DNA of 64,000 nucleotides from ZC4RG35 sp964571765 (GTDB lineage: Bacteria > Actinomycetota > Acidimicrobiia > Spongiisociales > ZC4RG35), in assembly GCA_964571765.1 (NCBI GenBank), contig CAZNDH010000011.1:1-64000 (forward strand). The letters are read 5' to 3'. The translations under genes and the position numbers were made by a program. The notes under the pieces are model-generated. The model worked only from the letters and a program-made list of their open reading frames with translations. It searched no databases and was not told the DNA's origin. Positions within the stretch are counted from its first letter, which is position 1, and each line of letters starts with the position of its first letter. Shown in pieces: positions 1 to 8,374 of the stretch.

Positions 1-125
1 GTCGGCTCGACTGGCACTGGTTCGACGACGGCTCGCCAGGGACCGGCTGGCAGCTGCGGCTGGCGGTCGCCGACCCGGATCTCGGGCTGGCCTGGGCGTT
101 GTCGGCGGTCGACACAGCCGACTGA
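1..125 (+). CDS. C-terminal end of an unidentified protein (5' end outside window)
   Basis: An open frame enters from the left edge and ends at TGA 123-125, leaving about 40 residues. The visible tail is rich in Trp and Asp (it begins RLDWHWFDDGSPG) and ends AVDTAD. No domain can be recognised from so short a piece. It converges with the molybdopterin oxidoreductase gene, with only two bases between the stop codons. That it is coding is inferred only from the open frame and codon composition. Confidence 0.5.
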   Translation, partial: RLDWHWFDDGSPGTGWQLRLAVADPDLGLAWALSAVDTAD

Positions 126-127
126 GC

Positions 128-1660
128 TCAGGAGACGACCACCCGCCGGGTATGCCAGCCGGTGGCTCCGTCGGGAGCCGGTGGCCGCACCCTTTGGTCC
201 TGGAGATCACCGTCGCCGTCGGTGGCCCTCACGGTGAGGAGGTGCTCCCCCACCGGCGCATCCCAGGCGACCCGCCACTGCACCCAGGCGCTGCGGGAGA
301 GGGGCTCGGACAGTTCAGCCTCCACCCAGGGGGCGTCTTCGCCCAACTGCACCTCCACCCTGGAGATTCCCCGGTGGGGCGCCCAGGCGACACCGGCCAC
401 CGATCGAGGGCCCGACGAGATCCGCTGCTGAGACGTCGGGGTGTCGATCCGGCTCTGGGTCTTGACCGGACCTTCCTTTGCCCAGCCCCGGGGGACCCAG
501 TAGGCGTCGAACTCGTCCCAGCCGGTGAGCTCGATCGAGGCCAGCCACTTGGTGGCCGAGACATACCCGTACAGCCCGGCCACCACCAACCTCGCCGGGA
601 ACCCGTGCTCGAAGGGCAGCGGCTCGCCGTTCATGCCCACGGCAACCATGGCATCCCGCCCGTCGTACACCGCCTCGATGGGAAAGCCCACGGTGAACCC
701 GTCCATCGAACGGCCTACCACCTGCTCCCCGCGGGGCCGGGGCCCCGCCCGGTCGAGGATCTCCTTCAAAGAGACTCCACGCCAGCGAGCATTGCCAACC
801 AGGTCACCCCCGACCGGGTTGGAGACACAGGAGAGGGTGATGTCCATCTCGACGAGACGCATCCCGAGGATGTCGGAGTAGTTCAACCGGTAGGGCCGGT
901 CGACTTCACCACCGATCTCCAGGGCCCATTCGGAGATGTCCACCCGGGGCACGAAGAGGGCAGTGTCGATCCGGTAGAACTCGCTGTTGGCAACCAGGAT
1001 CGGGGTGAGGCCGGCCACCCCGAGCTCGGCCCCCTGCGGCACCGGGGGCAGCGGTCGGGCGGCCCGAGGCAGGACCACCTCGTCCCGTGCGGCGAACACC
1101 CGCTTCGACCGCTCGATGAGGACCCTTCCGGCGCCTCCGGAGATCACCGCCAGAGCCGCCACCGCACCCATCCCGGTGATCAACGACCTTCGTGATGACT
1201 CGGCGTCCGACCCGATGTGCTCCGACCCGATGTCGACCGGCGCAAGGCGTAAGAGCCAGCCGAGTGCCGCCAACCCGGCCAGGGAGGCAGCGCCTGCCGG
1301 GATCACCGCCACTCCGAGGGACATCAGAGGATCGGCAGCCACGGCAAGGGCCGCCACAGCCCCGAAAGATCCGAATACCGCGATGGCCAGGCCGAAGCGG
1401 CGCCGGGCAGCCACACCTACCACGGCGCCGAGAAGCATGGTGACCACCACCATCCCCACCAGGAGCGCCGCCTTGTCGTTGGTGCCGAAGACCGCGATGG
1501 CGAGGTCTTTGACCGTGGTGGGCACGTTGTCGATCACCCAGTTGCCCACGCCTTCGATCGACGACGAGAACCAGGGAAGCACTGCCAGCAGCTCGGAGAC
1601 GCCCAGGGCGAGACCGGCGGAAACCGCTCCGGCCAACGAATCGCCACGGCGGGAGGACAT
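128..1660 (-). CDS. Membrane-anchored sulfite-oxidase-fold molybdopterin oxidoreductase
   Basis: A 510-residue protein. Four or five hydrophobic segments fill the first ~180 residues, and a sulfite-oxidase-type molybdopterin domain follows at about 215-395. That domain carries the family motif around LSCVSNPVGG, whose Cys is the expected molybdenum ligand, and the GYVSATKWLASIEL stretch. The last ~100 residues look like the Ig-like Mo-co dimerisation domain (start PRSVAGVAWAPHRGISRVEV). The catalytic part probably faces outside the membrane. The electron acceptor and substrate are unknown. Proteins of this build are common in actinobacteria and are usually annotated only as molybdopterin-dependent oxidoreductase. 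Start: ATG at 1660 is preferred over GTG at 1663, because a TAGGCT hexamer lies nine bases upstream. Confidence 0.87.
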   Translation of the reverse strand: MSSRRGDSLAGAVSAGLALGVSELLAVLPWFSSSIEGVGNWVIDNVPTTVKDLAIAVFGTNDKAALLVGMVVVTMLLGAVVGVAARRRFGLAIAVFGSFGAVAALAVAADPLMSLGVAVIPAGAASLAGLAALGWLLRLAPVDIGSEHIGSDAESSRRSLITGMGAVAALAVISGGAGRVLIERSKRVFAARDEVVLPRAARPLPPVPQGAELGVAGLTPILVANSEFYRIDTALFVPRVDISEWALEIGGEVDRPYRLNYSDILGMRLVEMDITLSCVSNPVGGDLVGNARWRGVSLKEILDRAGPRPRGEQVVGRSMDGFTVGFPIEAVYDGRDAMVAVGMNGEPLPFEHGFPARLVVAGLYGYVSATKWLASIELTGWDEFDAYWVPRGWAKEGPVKTQSRIDTPTSQQRISSGPRSVAGVAWAPHRGISRVEVQLGEDAPWVEAELSEPLSRSAWVQWRVAWDAPVGEHLLTVRATDGDGDLQDQRVRPPAPDGATGWHTRRVVVS

Positions 1661-1669
1661 CACCAGCCC

Positions 1670-1675
1670 AGCCTA
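1670..1675 (-). promoter_or_regulatory. Candidate -10 hexamer TAGGCT, leaderless start of the molybdopterin oxidoreductase
   Basis: On the minus strand TAGGCT ends nine bases before ATG 1660. This fits the TANNNT pattern seen before many genes here, so transcription would begin at or next to the start codon. Confidence 0.45.
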
Positions 1676-1839
1676 AGACCGGTCCCACCAAACGAGGTTC
1701 GAAACTACTCCTGCCACCCGTTCCTGGCTCGCAATCGGCTCCCGTGGGCAGGCAGATGCGGTGACCGCGCACCCGGTCCATCTGAGAACCGGCCACTTGC
1801 GCCACTGCGACCTCCCCACCATCAGCTAGAAACCAGTGG

Positions 1840-2445
1840 ATGACACTGACCACAGGTGACGACGGGCGGGCCCGCTGTGCTTGGGGAGCCGATCCCGAGA
1901 TCTACCGCGTCTACCACGACGAGGAGTGGGGCCGGGCGACCACCGATGACCGCGCCTTGTTCGAGAAGCTGTGTCTCGAGGGTTTTCAGGCGGGCCTCTC
2001 CTGGCTGACGATTCTCCGAAAGCGGGAGGCATTTCGGACGGCGTTCGCCGGGTTCGACCCAAAGGCCATCTCCGAGTTCGGAGAGGATGAGGTGCACCGG
2101 CTTCTCCAGGACAAGGGCATCGTCAGGCACCAGGGCAAGATCCGCTCGGTGGTGAACAATGCCGTCCGTTGTCTCGAGTTGATCGAGGAACGCGGCTCCC
2201 TCTCCGATCACATCTGGGGATTTGCTGCCGACGACACCCCGGCTCCCACCAAGGTGCCTGCCGCCTCAGCGGCGTCAGCGTCCCTGGCCTCCGACCTGAA
2301 ACGCCGGGGCTGGACCTTCGTCGGGCCCACGACGGTCTACTCCTTCATGCAGGCGATGGGTCTGGTCAACGACCACCACCAGGGCTGTCACGTCCGAGAG
2401 GAGTGCGCTCGGCTACGGCGCGAGGTCCTCACTCCGGGCAGATAG
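1840..2445 (+). CDS. tag: DNA-3-methyladenine glycosylase I
   Basis: A 201-residue protein of normal length for the Tag family, which excises 3-methyladenine from alkylated DNA. The N-terminus has the family signature RCAWGADPEIYRVYHDEEWG, containing the Cys and His that bind structural zinc. The second half of the zinc site is near the C-terminus (NDHHQGCHVREEC). The FEKLCLEGFQAGLSW stretch contains the conserved acidic and aromatic residues of the base pocket. The gene is divergent from the molybdopterin oxidoreductase across 180 bp and is followed 13 bp later by a YbdK-type ligase. ATG 1840 places the Cys at the usual distance from the N-terminus. No clear Shine-Dalgarno sequence is visible. 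Confidence 0.95.
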   Translation: MTLTTGDDGRARCAWGADPEIYRVYHDEEWGRATTDDRALFEKLCLEGFQAGLSWLTILRKREAFRTAFAGFDPKAISEFGEDEVHRLLQDKGIVRHQGKIRSVVNNAVRCLELIEERGSLSDHIWGFAADDTPAPTKVPAASAASASLASDLKRRGWTFVGPTTVYSFMQAMGLVNDHHQGCHVREECARLRREVLTPGR

Positions 2446-2448
2446 GGT
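2443..2448 (+). promoter_or_regulatory. Candidate -10 hexamer TAGGGT before the YbdK-type ligase
   Basis: The hexamer overlaps the tag stop codon and ends ten bases before ATG 2459. It would give the ligase gene its own leaderless transcript. Confidence 0.4.
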
Positions 2449-2458
2449 TGCCGCCGTC

Positions 2459-3589
2459 ATGGAACGGCCCAGCTTCACCATCGGCATCGAAGAGGAGTAC
2501 CTGGTGGTCGACCGGGAGACCCGAGACCTGGTGAAGAGCCCGCCCCCTGAGATGTGGGGTGCCCTGGGCGAAGTCCTCGGCTCTCAGGTGGCCCAGGAGT
2601 TCCTCAAGGCCCAGATCGAGGTGGGCACCAAGATATCCCGGAAGGTGTCGGAGGCCCGCGCCGACCTGGCAGGTCTGCGCCGCGACCTGTCTTCGGTGGT
2701 CGGCGATTACGGGGCGGCGATCATCGCCTCCTCCACCCACCCCTTCGCTCACTGGGCCCACCAGGAGACTACCGACGAGCCCCGCTACGCCACGCTGGCC
2801 GCCGACCTCCAGCATGTGGCCCGACAGCTGGTCATCTGCGGGATGCACGTCCATGTCGGGATCGAGGATGAGCACCTCCGCATCGACCTGATGAACCAGG
2901 TCAAGTACATGCTGCCCCATCTCCTTGCCCTGAGCACCTCCTCGCCCTTCTGGGACGGGGCCCCCACCGGGCTCCTCGCCTACCGCCTCGTCATCTTCCA
3001 GAACCTCCCACGCACCGGGCTTCCCGAGGAGTTCGTCTCCTGGGGTGAGTACCAGCGCTTTCTCGAGGCCCTCATCGGCGCCGACCTCATCGAGGACTCC
3101 TCCAAGCTGTGGTGGCACATTCGGCCTTCGGGCAAGTACCCCACCCTGGAGATGCGCATCGCCGACATGTGCACCCGACTCGACGACGCCATGACCATCG
3201 CCGCCCTGTACCAATGTCTGCTCTCCTACCTCTATCGGCTGCGACGCAACAACCAGAAGTGGCGAACCTACCGGTCGGGCCTCATCGACGAGAACGTGTG
3301 GCGCGCCCAGCGCTACGGGACCGACGGGTCTCTGGTGGACTTCGGGAGGGGTGAGCTGGTCCCGATGAGCCACCTGGTCGAGGAGCTCATCGAGATCGTC
3401 GCCGAGGACGCCGCCGAGCTCGGCGTGGTGTCCGAGGTGGAACACGCCCGAATGATCGTCGCCGAAGGAACCAGTGCCCACCGCCAGCTGGCCACCTTCC
3501 AGTCGGCGATCGAGGCCGGGGCCGATCACCACCAGGCGCTGCGAGCGGTGGTCGACGAGCTCATCACCGACTCGATGCACGGGATATAA
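2459..3589 (+). CDS. YbdK-family carboxylate-amine ligase (glutamate-cysteine ligase type 2)
   Basis: A 376-residue protein of the GCS2 fold. It opens with FTIGIEEEYLVVDRETRDL, where the IEEE motif binds metal and ATP. Other family blocks are STHPFAHWAHQETTD, GMHVHVGIEDEHLRIDLMNQ and the WWHIRPSGKYPTLEMRIAD segment. E. coli YbdK has weak gamma-glutamylcysteine ligase activity, and actinobacterial relatives include EgtA-like enzymes. The real product here (glutathione-like thiol, ergothioneine precursor or another amide) cannot be told from sequence. It follows tag closely and precedes an F420-type oxidoreductase by 22 bp, so the three may share a transcript. Confidence 0.9.
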   Translation: MERPSFTIGIEEEYLVVDRETRDLVKSPPPEMWGALGEVLGSQVAQEFLKAQIEVGTKISRKVSEARADLAGLRRDLSSVVGDYGAAIIASSTHPFAHWAHQETTDEPRYATLAADLQHVARQLVICGMHVHVGIEDEHLRIDLMNQVKYMLPHLLALSTSSPFWDGAPTGLLAYRLVIFQNLPRTGLPEEFVSWGEYQRFLEALIGADLIEDSSKLWWHIRPSGKYPTLEMRIADMCTRLDDAMTIAALYQCLLSYLYRLRRNNQKWRTYRSGLIDENVWRAQRYGTDGSLVDFGRGELVPMSHLVEELIEIVAEDAAELGVVSEVEHARMIVAEGTSAHRQLATFQSAIEAGADHHQALRAVVDELITDSMHGI

Positions 3590-3611
3590 GGTCGTCGTAT
3601 GAGGAAGTGCG

Positions 3612-4397
3612 GTGAGTAGACCCATCCGGATCGCCATCCAGCTCCAACCACAACACTCCGACTACCGCTCCATCCGCGATGCCGCGATCCGGGCCGAGGA
3701 GATGGGTGCCGACATGGTGTTCAACTGGGACCACTTCTTCCCCCTGTCTGGTCCGCCTGAAGGCGAGCACTTCGAGTGCTGGACCATGCTCGCCTCGTGG
3801 GCCGAAGTCACCGAGCGAGTCGAGTTGGGGGCGCTGGTCACCTGTAACAGCTACCGGAACCCGGAGCTGCTCGCCGACATGGCACGGACCGTGGACCACA
3901 TCTCGGCGGGAAGACTGCTCCTGGGCATTGGCGCCGGATGGTTCCGCCGCGACTACGACGAGTATGGCTACGAGTTCGGCACCGCCGGCTCCCGCCTCGG
4001 TGATCTCCGACGGGCGCTCCCCCGTATCCAGGACCGACTAGCCAGGCTCAACCCGCCCCCCATCCGGAGGATCCCGGTGATGATCGGTGGCGGGGGAGAA
4101 CGGAAAACCCTGCGCTACACCGCGGAGCATGCCGACATCTGGCACGGGTTCGGCAACGCCGAGACCATCGCCCACAAGAACCGGGTCCTCGATGAGCACT
4201 GCAGCAGGGTGGGCCGGGATCCCTCCGAGATAGTAAGGTCCACCGGCGCTCGACCCACGGCGGTGGAGACCGGTGACGGACTGGTCGCCGCCGGCGCCAC
4301 GTTGATCACCCTCGGATTCGACGGCCGGTCTGGCTACGACCTCTCGCCAGTCGCCGACTGGCTCGCCTGGCGCGACCAGCGCAACACCACCCACTGA
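3612..4397 (+). CDS. LLM-class (luciferase-like) F420-dependent oxidoreductase
   Basis: A 261-residue TIM-barrel protein of the bacterial luciferase superfamily. Family features are the beta-strand 1 stretch IRIAIQLQPQHSDYRSI, FNWDHFFPLSG, the VELGALVTCNSYRNPELLA block, HISAGRLLLGIGAGW and PVMIGGGGERKTLRYTAEHAD. Actinobacterial members of this type usually use the deazaflavin F420 rather than FMN. That cofactor choice is inferred from relatives. The start is GTG 3612, set by a clear GAGGAAG ribosome site eight bases upstream. The substrate is unknown. Confidence 0.88.
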   Translation: MSRPIRIAIQLQPQHSDYRSIRDAAIRAEEMGADMVFNWDHFFPLSGPPEGEHFECWTMLASWAEVTERVELGALVTCNSYRNPELLADMARTVDHISAGRLLLGIGAGWFRRDYDEYGYEFGTAGSRLGDLRRALPRIQDRLARLNPPPIRRIPVMIGGGGERKTLRYTAEHADIWHGFGNAETIAHKNRVLDEHCSRVGRDPSEIVRSTGARPTAVETGDGLVAAGATLITLGFDGRSGYDLSPVADWLAWRDQRNTTH

Positions 4398-4687
4398 CCC
4401 CTGCCCGGCAAGCCTGAGGCGAACTGGGACTGCTGGGTCGGACGGACCAGGGGCCGCACAGGCCTATAGACCTAGACGGGGTTCCGGCGCCTCTGCCGAT
4501 GATCCAGACGATGAGCTACTCCTCGAGCAGACCCTCCACCGTCCAAATGGCTCAACCCACACCATGACCACAACTTGACTTCCCCTGATTCACTTTCCAG
4601 GGGACCATCGAAGAGGCTCCGGTCGTCCTCCCCGGGGCCTCTTCACGTTGAGGGGGTCACAGGAGGAGTGGACTCCAGGTGAAGGGC
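4398..4687. other. Intergenic stretch without a recognisable gene
   Basis: About 300 bp between the F420 oxidoreductase and the next membrane protein. No convincing frame was seen in either direction. It holds two inverted repeats: TCCCCTG/CAGGGGA (4581-4587 and 4598-4604), and the much stronger hairpin listed separately. Confidence 0.5.
4610..4644. terminator. Strong hairpin, possible terminator or leader structure
   Basis: Thirteen bases at 4610-4622 (GAAGAGGCTCCGG) pair with 4632-4644 (CCGGGGCCTCTTC) with a single G-U wobble, around a nine-base loop. No T-run follows on either strand, so Rho-independent termination is uncertain. The hairpin lies 44 bp before the TAAAGT hexamer of the next gene. 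Confidence 0.4.
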
Positions 4688-4693
4688 TAAAGT
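4688..4693 (+). promoter_or_regulatory. Candidate -10 hexamer TAAAGT for the 4702 gene
   Basis: TAAAGT ends eight bases before GTG 4702. Together with the lack of a ribosome site this argues for a leaderless mRNA, and for GTG 4702 over the in-frame TTG at 4648. Confidence 0.5.
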
Positions 4694-4701
4694 CACGCCA
4701 C

Positions 4702-5892
4702 GTGAGCGATCTGCTCGAAGCGGCATCATCGGCCTTGGGCACCCCGACTGCATTGGTCCAGCGGTCGGCCGCGGCTCGGGCCGCGGCCAACGGGACCACC
4801 ACCGACGACGTGCTCTCGGCCTGGGCCGGTGGAGGGGCGGTGGCCCCCGCTTCACAACCCGCTCCCGACGAGCCTGAGGATACCCCCGGGGCGCCAGACG
4901 AAGAGCCCTCGGTCGAGACCCGCCCCACGCCCCTCGAGAGCACACCGGAGCCGGAGTTGGCACCCGCCCAGGCCCCGATGCCTCAGATGGTGTCGGTGAT
5001 CGAGCCCGAGGCCGAGCCCCTCGAGCCCGTCGCCCTCGGCGAACGGATCCGGATCGCGGTCCGAGTGGGCGCCTGGACCGGAGCCGGGCTAGGACTGATC
5101 GGCTTCCTCATCGCCGGTGCCTTCTGGGCACCGACCTCGCTGACAACCGACCCGGGAGGCGCGGTAGTCGTGGTAGTGGGGTCGATGTCGGTCCTCATCG
5201 GGCTCACCTTGGTCAGCATCGTCTTCGGGGCGGTGGTCGCCTCGATCTCGAGGGCAGCGGCGGCGTGGCGCGATCCGGCCATGGAGCTCTCCTCCCCTCG
5301 CACCTCCACTGCTTGGCTGGGGGCCGCGCTGGGGCTCGTGCTCGGGGTAGGAGCCGCCTCACTGCTCACCGGCGGCTTCGGCATCCCAATCGAGGCCGAG
5401 CCCGGTCTGGTACAGCTCCCAGTCGTCGCCACGCTGGCAGTGATGCTCGCCGGAGGCGCCATCCTCGGGGCCATAACCGCCGGGATCCCCCAGCTTCTGG
5501 GCACACCGGTGGCCGTCGACGAGAAGGACCTCGATGAGGTTGCTGCGGTGCGCAGCCGCCTCGGGGACGCCATCGGCGTGCCGGTGGCAGGTGTCGTCTT
5601 GCTCGCGGTGCTGGTGCTCCCCTTCGCCTACGCCCTACTCGAGTCGAACCATCTCATCGAATACGGAGGGGCGGTGGTGGCCATCATCGCCGCCGGGGGA
5701 ATCCTCGGGTTCGCCGCCCTCGTCGGCAACCGACCTCAGGTCAAGATCTCGCTGGGTGAGATGATGGTGGCGGTGATCGGTATCGGGACCGTTCTGCTCA
5801 TTCTGATCGCGGTCCTCGTCTTTCGCGACGGGGACAGCGGCGGTGACCACACCGAACCCGACCCCGAGTCAGCGGTGGTGCTCCTGATCTAG
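4702..5892 (+). CDS. Membrane protein with an N-terminal helical module and acidic linker
   Basis: A 396-residue protein of unknown function. Residues 1-45 form a helical, Ala-rich module (starts SDLLEAASSALGTPTALVQR, ends DDVLSAWAGG). This kind of short segment also heads other Acidimicrobiia proteins, by my recollection. A Pro/Glu-rich linker follows to about residue 110. The remainder contains six to eight hydrophobic helices with Gly-rich stretches, and a short acidic tail ends VVLLI. The N-terminal module resembles a small protein-interaction domain and the linker would keep it in the cytoplasm. No transporter or enzyme motif is seen. The gene stands alone and converges with serA. Confidence 0.75.
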   Translation: MSDLLEAASSALGTPTALVQRSAAARAAANGTTTDDVLSAWAGGGAVAPASQPAPDEPEDTPGAPDEEPSVETRPTPLESTPEPELAPAQAPMPQMVSVIEPEAEPLEPVALGERIRIAVRVGAWTGAGLGLIGFLIAGAFWAPTSLTTDPGGAVVVVVGSMSVLIGLTLVSIVFGAVVASISRAAAAWRDPAMELSSPRTSTAWLGAALGLVLGVGAASLLTGGFGIPIEAEPGLVQLPVVATLAVMLAGGAILGAITAGIPQLLGTPVAVDEKDLDEVAAVRSRLGDAIGVPVAGVVLLAVLVLPFAYALLESNHLIEYGGAVVAIIAAGGILGFAALVGNRPQVKISLGEMMVAVIGIGTVLLILIAVLVFRDGDSGGDHTEPDPESAVVLLI

Positions 5893-5975
5893 GTGTCTCA
5901 CCGCAGATGACGACTTGCTCACGCCTGCTAATCAGAGTCGCGGAACGAAGGTCGCCACCGACTCCGGGCGAACGG

Positions 5976-6941
5976 CTAAGCCAATGCGGCTAGCTCCGCA
6001 GAGTTGACGGCTCCATCATTGTCCCCGTCGATCAGGGCGGATACCACCGCGTCCGCCACGTCTCTGGCCACCGCCAGCTGGGCCTCGGCAGTCGAGGCGC
6101 CGAGGTGTGGGGTGAGGATGAGGTTGGGGGCGATCCTGAGGGTGCTGGTCTCGGGCAACGGCTCGGTGGCGAACACGTCGAGGGCAGCGCCTCCCAGCTT
6201 CCCCGTCTCGAGGGCCGCCACCAGCGCCGACTCGTCGACCACACCCCCACGGGAGGCGTTGACCAGAAAGCAGCCGTCCTTGACCCGAGAGAGAAGCTGC
6301 TCACCGACCAGACCTCGGGTCTCCTCGTTGAGTGGGACATGCACCGAGATGAAGTCTGAGGTGGTGACCACCTGCTCCAGGTCGACCAACTCCACCCCGA
6401 GATTGTCTGCCCGATCCCCGTCGAGGTAGGGGTCGTTGGCGATAACCGTCATGTCGAAGGCCCGGGCGCGGCGAGCGACCTCGCCGCCGATACGACCGGC
6501 CCCGACCAGCCCCAGGGTCTTCCCCCTCAACTCGATTCCCCGGAAGCTCGTCCGATCCCAGACGCCTTCCCTCACCGAGCGGTCGGCGTCGACCACCTTG
6601 CGGGCCAGGGCCAGCATCAACGCCATCGTCAGCTCGGCGGCGGCCACGGTGTTGGCATCGGGTGCGTTGAACACCACGATCCCCCGTTTGGTGGCGCTTT
6701 CGACGTCGATGTTGTCCAGACCCACACCGGCCCGCCCGATCACCTTGAGCCCGGGGGCCCGAGCGATCAACGCCTCATCGACCGTAGTGGCACTGCGAAC
6801 GATCAGGGCATGACAGTCCCTCAGGGCATGGTCGAACTCTGGCGAGGCCGAGTCGTCCACCCTGACCGTCCGGAAGTCCTCGCGTTCCAGAGGGGTGAGC
6901 CCGGCCGGGGAGACCCGGTCGGTGACCACCACGGTGAACAT
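5976..6941 (-). CDS. serA: D-3-phosphoglycerate dehydrogenase, short form
   Basis: A 321-residue NAD-dependent 2-hydroxyacid dehydrogenase, the first step of serine synthesis. The NAD site is GLVGAGRIGGEVARR. The three catalytic residues are in NASRGGVVDE (Arg), FATEPLPE (Glu) and LTPHLGAST (His). The N-terminal VIGRAGVGLDNID and NAPDANTVAAAE blocks are typical of 3-phosphoglycerate dehydrogenases. It stops at about residue 320, so it lacks the ASB and ACT regulatory domains of long actinobacterial SerA and should not be serine-inhibited by that route. Its ATG overlaps the stop of the upstream aminotransferase by one base, so the two are translationally coupled. A DGDNDGAVNSAE loop near the C-terminus happens to match the EF-hand consensus. 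Confidence 0.92.
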   Translation of the reverse strand: MFTVVVTDRVSPAGLTPLEREDFRTVRVDDSASPEFDHALRDCHALIVRSATTVDEALIARAPGLKVIGRAGVGLDNIDVESATKRGIVVFNAPDANTVAAAELTMALMLALARKVVDADRSVREGVWDRTSFRGIELRGKTLGLVGAGRIGGEVARRARAFDMTVIANDPYLDGDRADNLGVELVDLEQVVTTSDFISVHVPLNEETRGLVGEQLLSRVKDGCFLVNASRGGVVDESALVAALETGKLGGAALDVFATEPLPETSTLRIAPNLILTPHLGASTAEAQLAVARDVADAVVSALIDGDNDGAVNSAELAALA

Positions 6942-8020
6942 CAGCCGATCACCTGATCGATGGTCTCCAGCAGGAGGTCGAGGCCCTCGACGGTGTGGTC
7001 ACCCATGTGCCCGATACGGAGGGTCTCGTCGCGGAGCTTCCCGTACCCGGCACCGATGACCCAGCCCCGTTCGGCCATGCCCGCCACCAGGGCTCCAGGT
7101 TGGGGCGCGGTCAGACAGGAGATCGTGGGCGAGCGATGGCCTTCGGTCGCCAACACCTCCAGCGTACCGGCGTGGGCCGTGACCCACTCGAAGAGACGCT
7201 GCTGCATGGCCAGGTGGCGTGCCCAGCGGGCCTTCATCCCCTCTTCGAGGATCCTTCCCAACTGGATCTCCAGGGCGTAGAGCAAGGTGATCGCCGGGGT
7301 CGCCGGGGTCTGGTCCCGCTCGAGCTCGGCGGCAAGGCGGTCGAGATCGAAGTACCAGCCACGGTCGGGGATCGTCCGGGCCCGGTCCATCATGGCCTCG
7401 GAGGCCACGGCGAACGCCAATCCGGGGGGCAGGGCCATGGCCTTCTGCGAACCGGTGAGGATGAAGTCGATCCCCCAAGCGTCGGGGAGAGTCTCCACAC
7501 CCGCGATCCCGGTCACCGAGTCTACGAGGAGCAGGGTGTCGGGATGGCCCGCCACCACCTGGGCGATCTGCTCGAGATCCTGGAGAGCCCCGGTTGAGGT
7601 CTCCGATTGGGAGACGGTGACCGCCCTGTAGCGGTCGCCGGCGAGACGCTCCTCGAGGTCGTCTGGAGAGTGCACCCCTCCCCAGGGCGCCTCCCAGACA
7701 TCCACCTCCTTGCCACACCCGGCGGCGATGGTGGCGAACCGGGAGGAGAACGCCCCGTTGACGAGGCTGAGCACCTTGCCCCGGTCCACCCCGTTGCGGA
7801 TGGCAGCCTCCATCAGCCCGGTGGCCGACGAGGTGGAGACGATCACCGGGCGGCTGGTCTGGAATACCTCCTGAAGCCCACCGGCGAGCCCGGACATCAG
7901 TTCCTGGATGGCCCGGCCGCGATGACCGATCATCTGGCCGGTCTGGGCGGCGAGCACATCGGGGTGGACTTCCGTCGGGCCGGGTAGAAAAAACCGGCCA
8001 GCTTCCAGGGACTTCCTCAT
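6941..8020 (-). CDS. Class V aminotransferase (alanine-glyoxylate / phosphoserine type)
   Basis: A 359-residue PLP enzyme of the alanine-glyoxylate/serine-pyruvate aminotransferase group. It begins with FLPGPTEVHPDVLAAQ and GHRGRAIQEL, has SSATGLMEAAIRNG for phosphate binding, the Asp in LLLVDSVTGIAG, and the PLP lysine in TGSQKAMALPPG. Because it is coupled to serA with a one-base overlap, it may act as the phosphoserine aminotransferase step. No serC gene is seen in the window. That role is inference, and glyoxylate or pyruvate amination is the alternative. ATG 8020 is chosen over TTG 8056 because it starts right before the conserved FLPGPTEV block. It follows the cta genes in the same direction after 42 bp. 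Confidence 0.87.
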   Translation of the reverse strand: MRKSLEAGRFFLPGPTEVHPDVLAAQTGQMIGHRGRAIQELMSGLAGGLQEVFQTSRPVIVSTSSATGLMEAAIRNGVDRGKVLSLVNGAFSSRFATIAAGCGKEVDVWEAPWGGVHSPDDLEERLAGDRYRAVTVSQSETSTGALQDLEQIAQVVAGHPDTLLLVDSVTGIAGVETLPDAWGIDFILTGSQKAMALPPGLAFAVASEAMMDRARTIPDRGWYFDLDRLAAELERDQTPATPAITLLYALEIQLGRILEEGMKARWARHLAMQQRLFEWVTAHAGTLEVLATEGHRSPTISCLTAPQPGALVAGMAERGWVIGAGYGKLRDETLRIGHMGDHTVEGLDLLLETIDQVIG

Positions 8021-8062
8021 GCCGGGTTTGTAGCAGTTCGGAGCCGGTGGCAACAAGCGGGC

Positions 8063-8374
8063 TCAGCCGCCCCTGATGACCACCACGCCCATGGCTGCCA
8101 GCACCACCAGGTAGCAGGCGCTGGCCAGGAGGAACCCGGCGGTGAAGAACCGGGTGAGGAGGGATCTCTCGAATCTGAGGTGCATGAACCACCCGACCAC
8201 CACGATGAACTTGAGTGCGGACAGGGCGACCAACATCAGGGCGTTGATCGCACCCAACTCGAGCTCGCGGTCGATGTAGTAGAGCGACACCTCGATGGCG
8301 GTGACCACCGCCAGGATTCCGGCGATGCGCCAGTACTGGGAAGGTGTGGGATGGTCGTGGTGCTCGGAACTCAT
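8063..8374 (-). CDS. ctaF: Cytochrome c oxidase subunit IV (prokaryotic type)
   Basis: A 103-residue protein with a His-rich start (SSEHHDHPTPSQYWRI) and three membrane helices. The first contains IAGILAVVTAIEVSLYYID. The middle helix has LSALKFIVVVGWFMHLRFE, diagnostic of the prokaryotic COX4 family. It supports assembly or stability of the aa3 oxidase. Its ATG overlaps the ctaE stop as ATGA, so the longer open frame upstream is not part of the gene. Confidence 0.9.
   Translation of the reverse strand: MSSEHHDHPTPSQYWRIAGILAVVTAIEVSLYYIDRELELGAINALMLVALSALKFIVVVGWFMHLRFERSLLTRFFTAGFLLASACYLVVLAAMGVVVIRGG

Noticed and set aside
6000..6040. EF-hand-like DGDNDGAVNSAE loop at the SerA C-terminus
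   Set aside because: It fits the calcium-loop consensus, but the position matches the ordinary NAVN end of the SerA catalytic domain, and a lone loop without its flanking helix pair is most likely chance.
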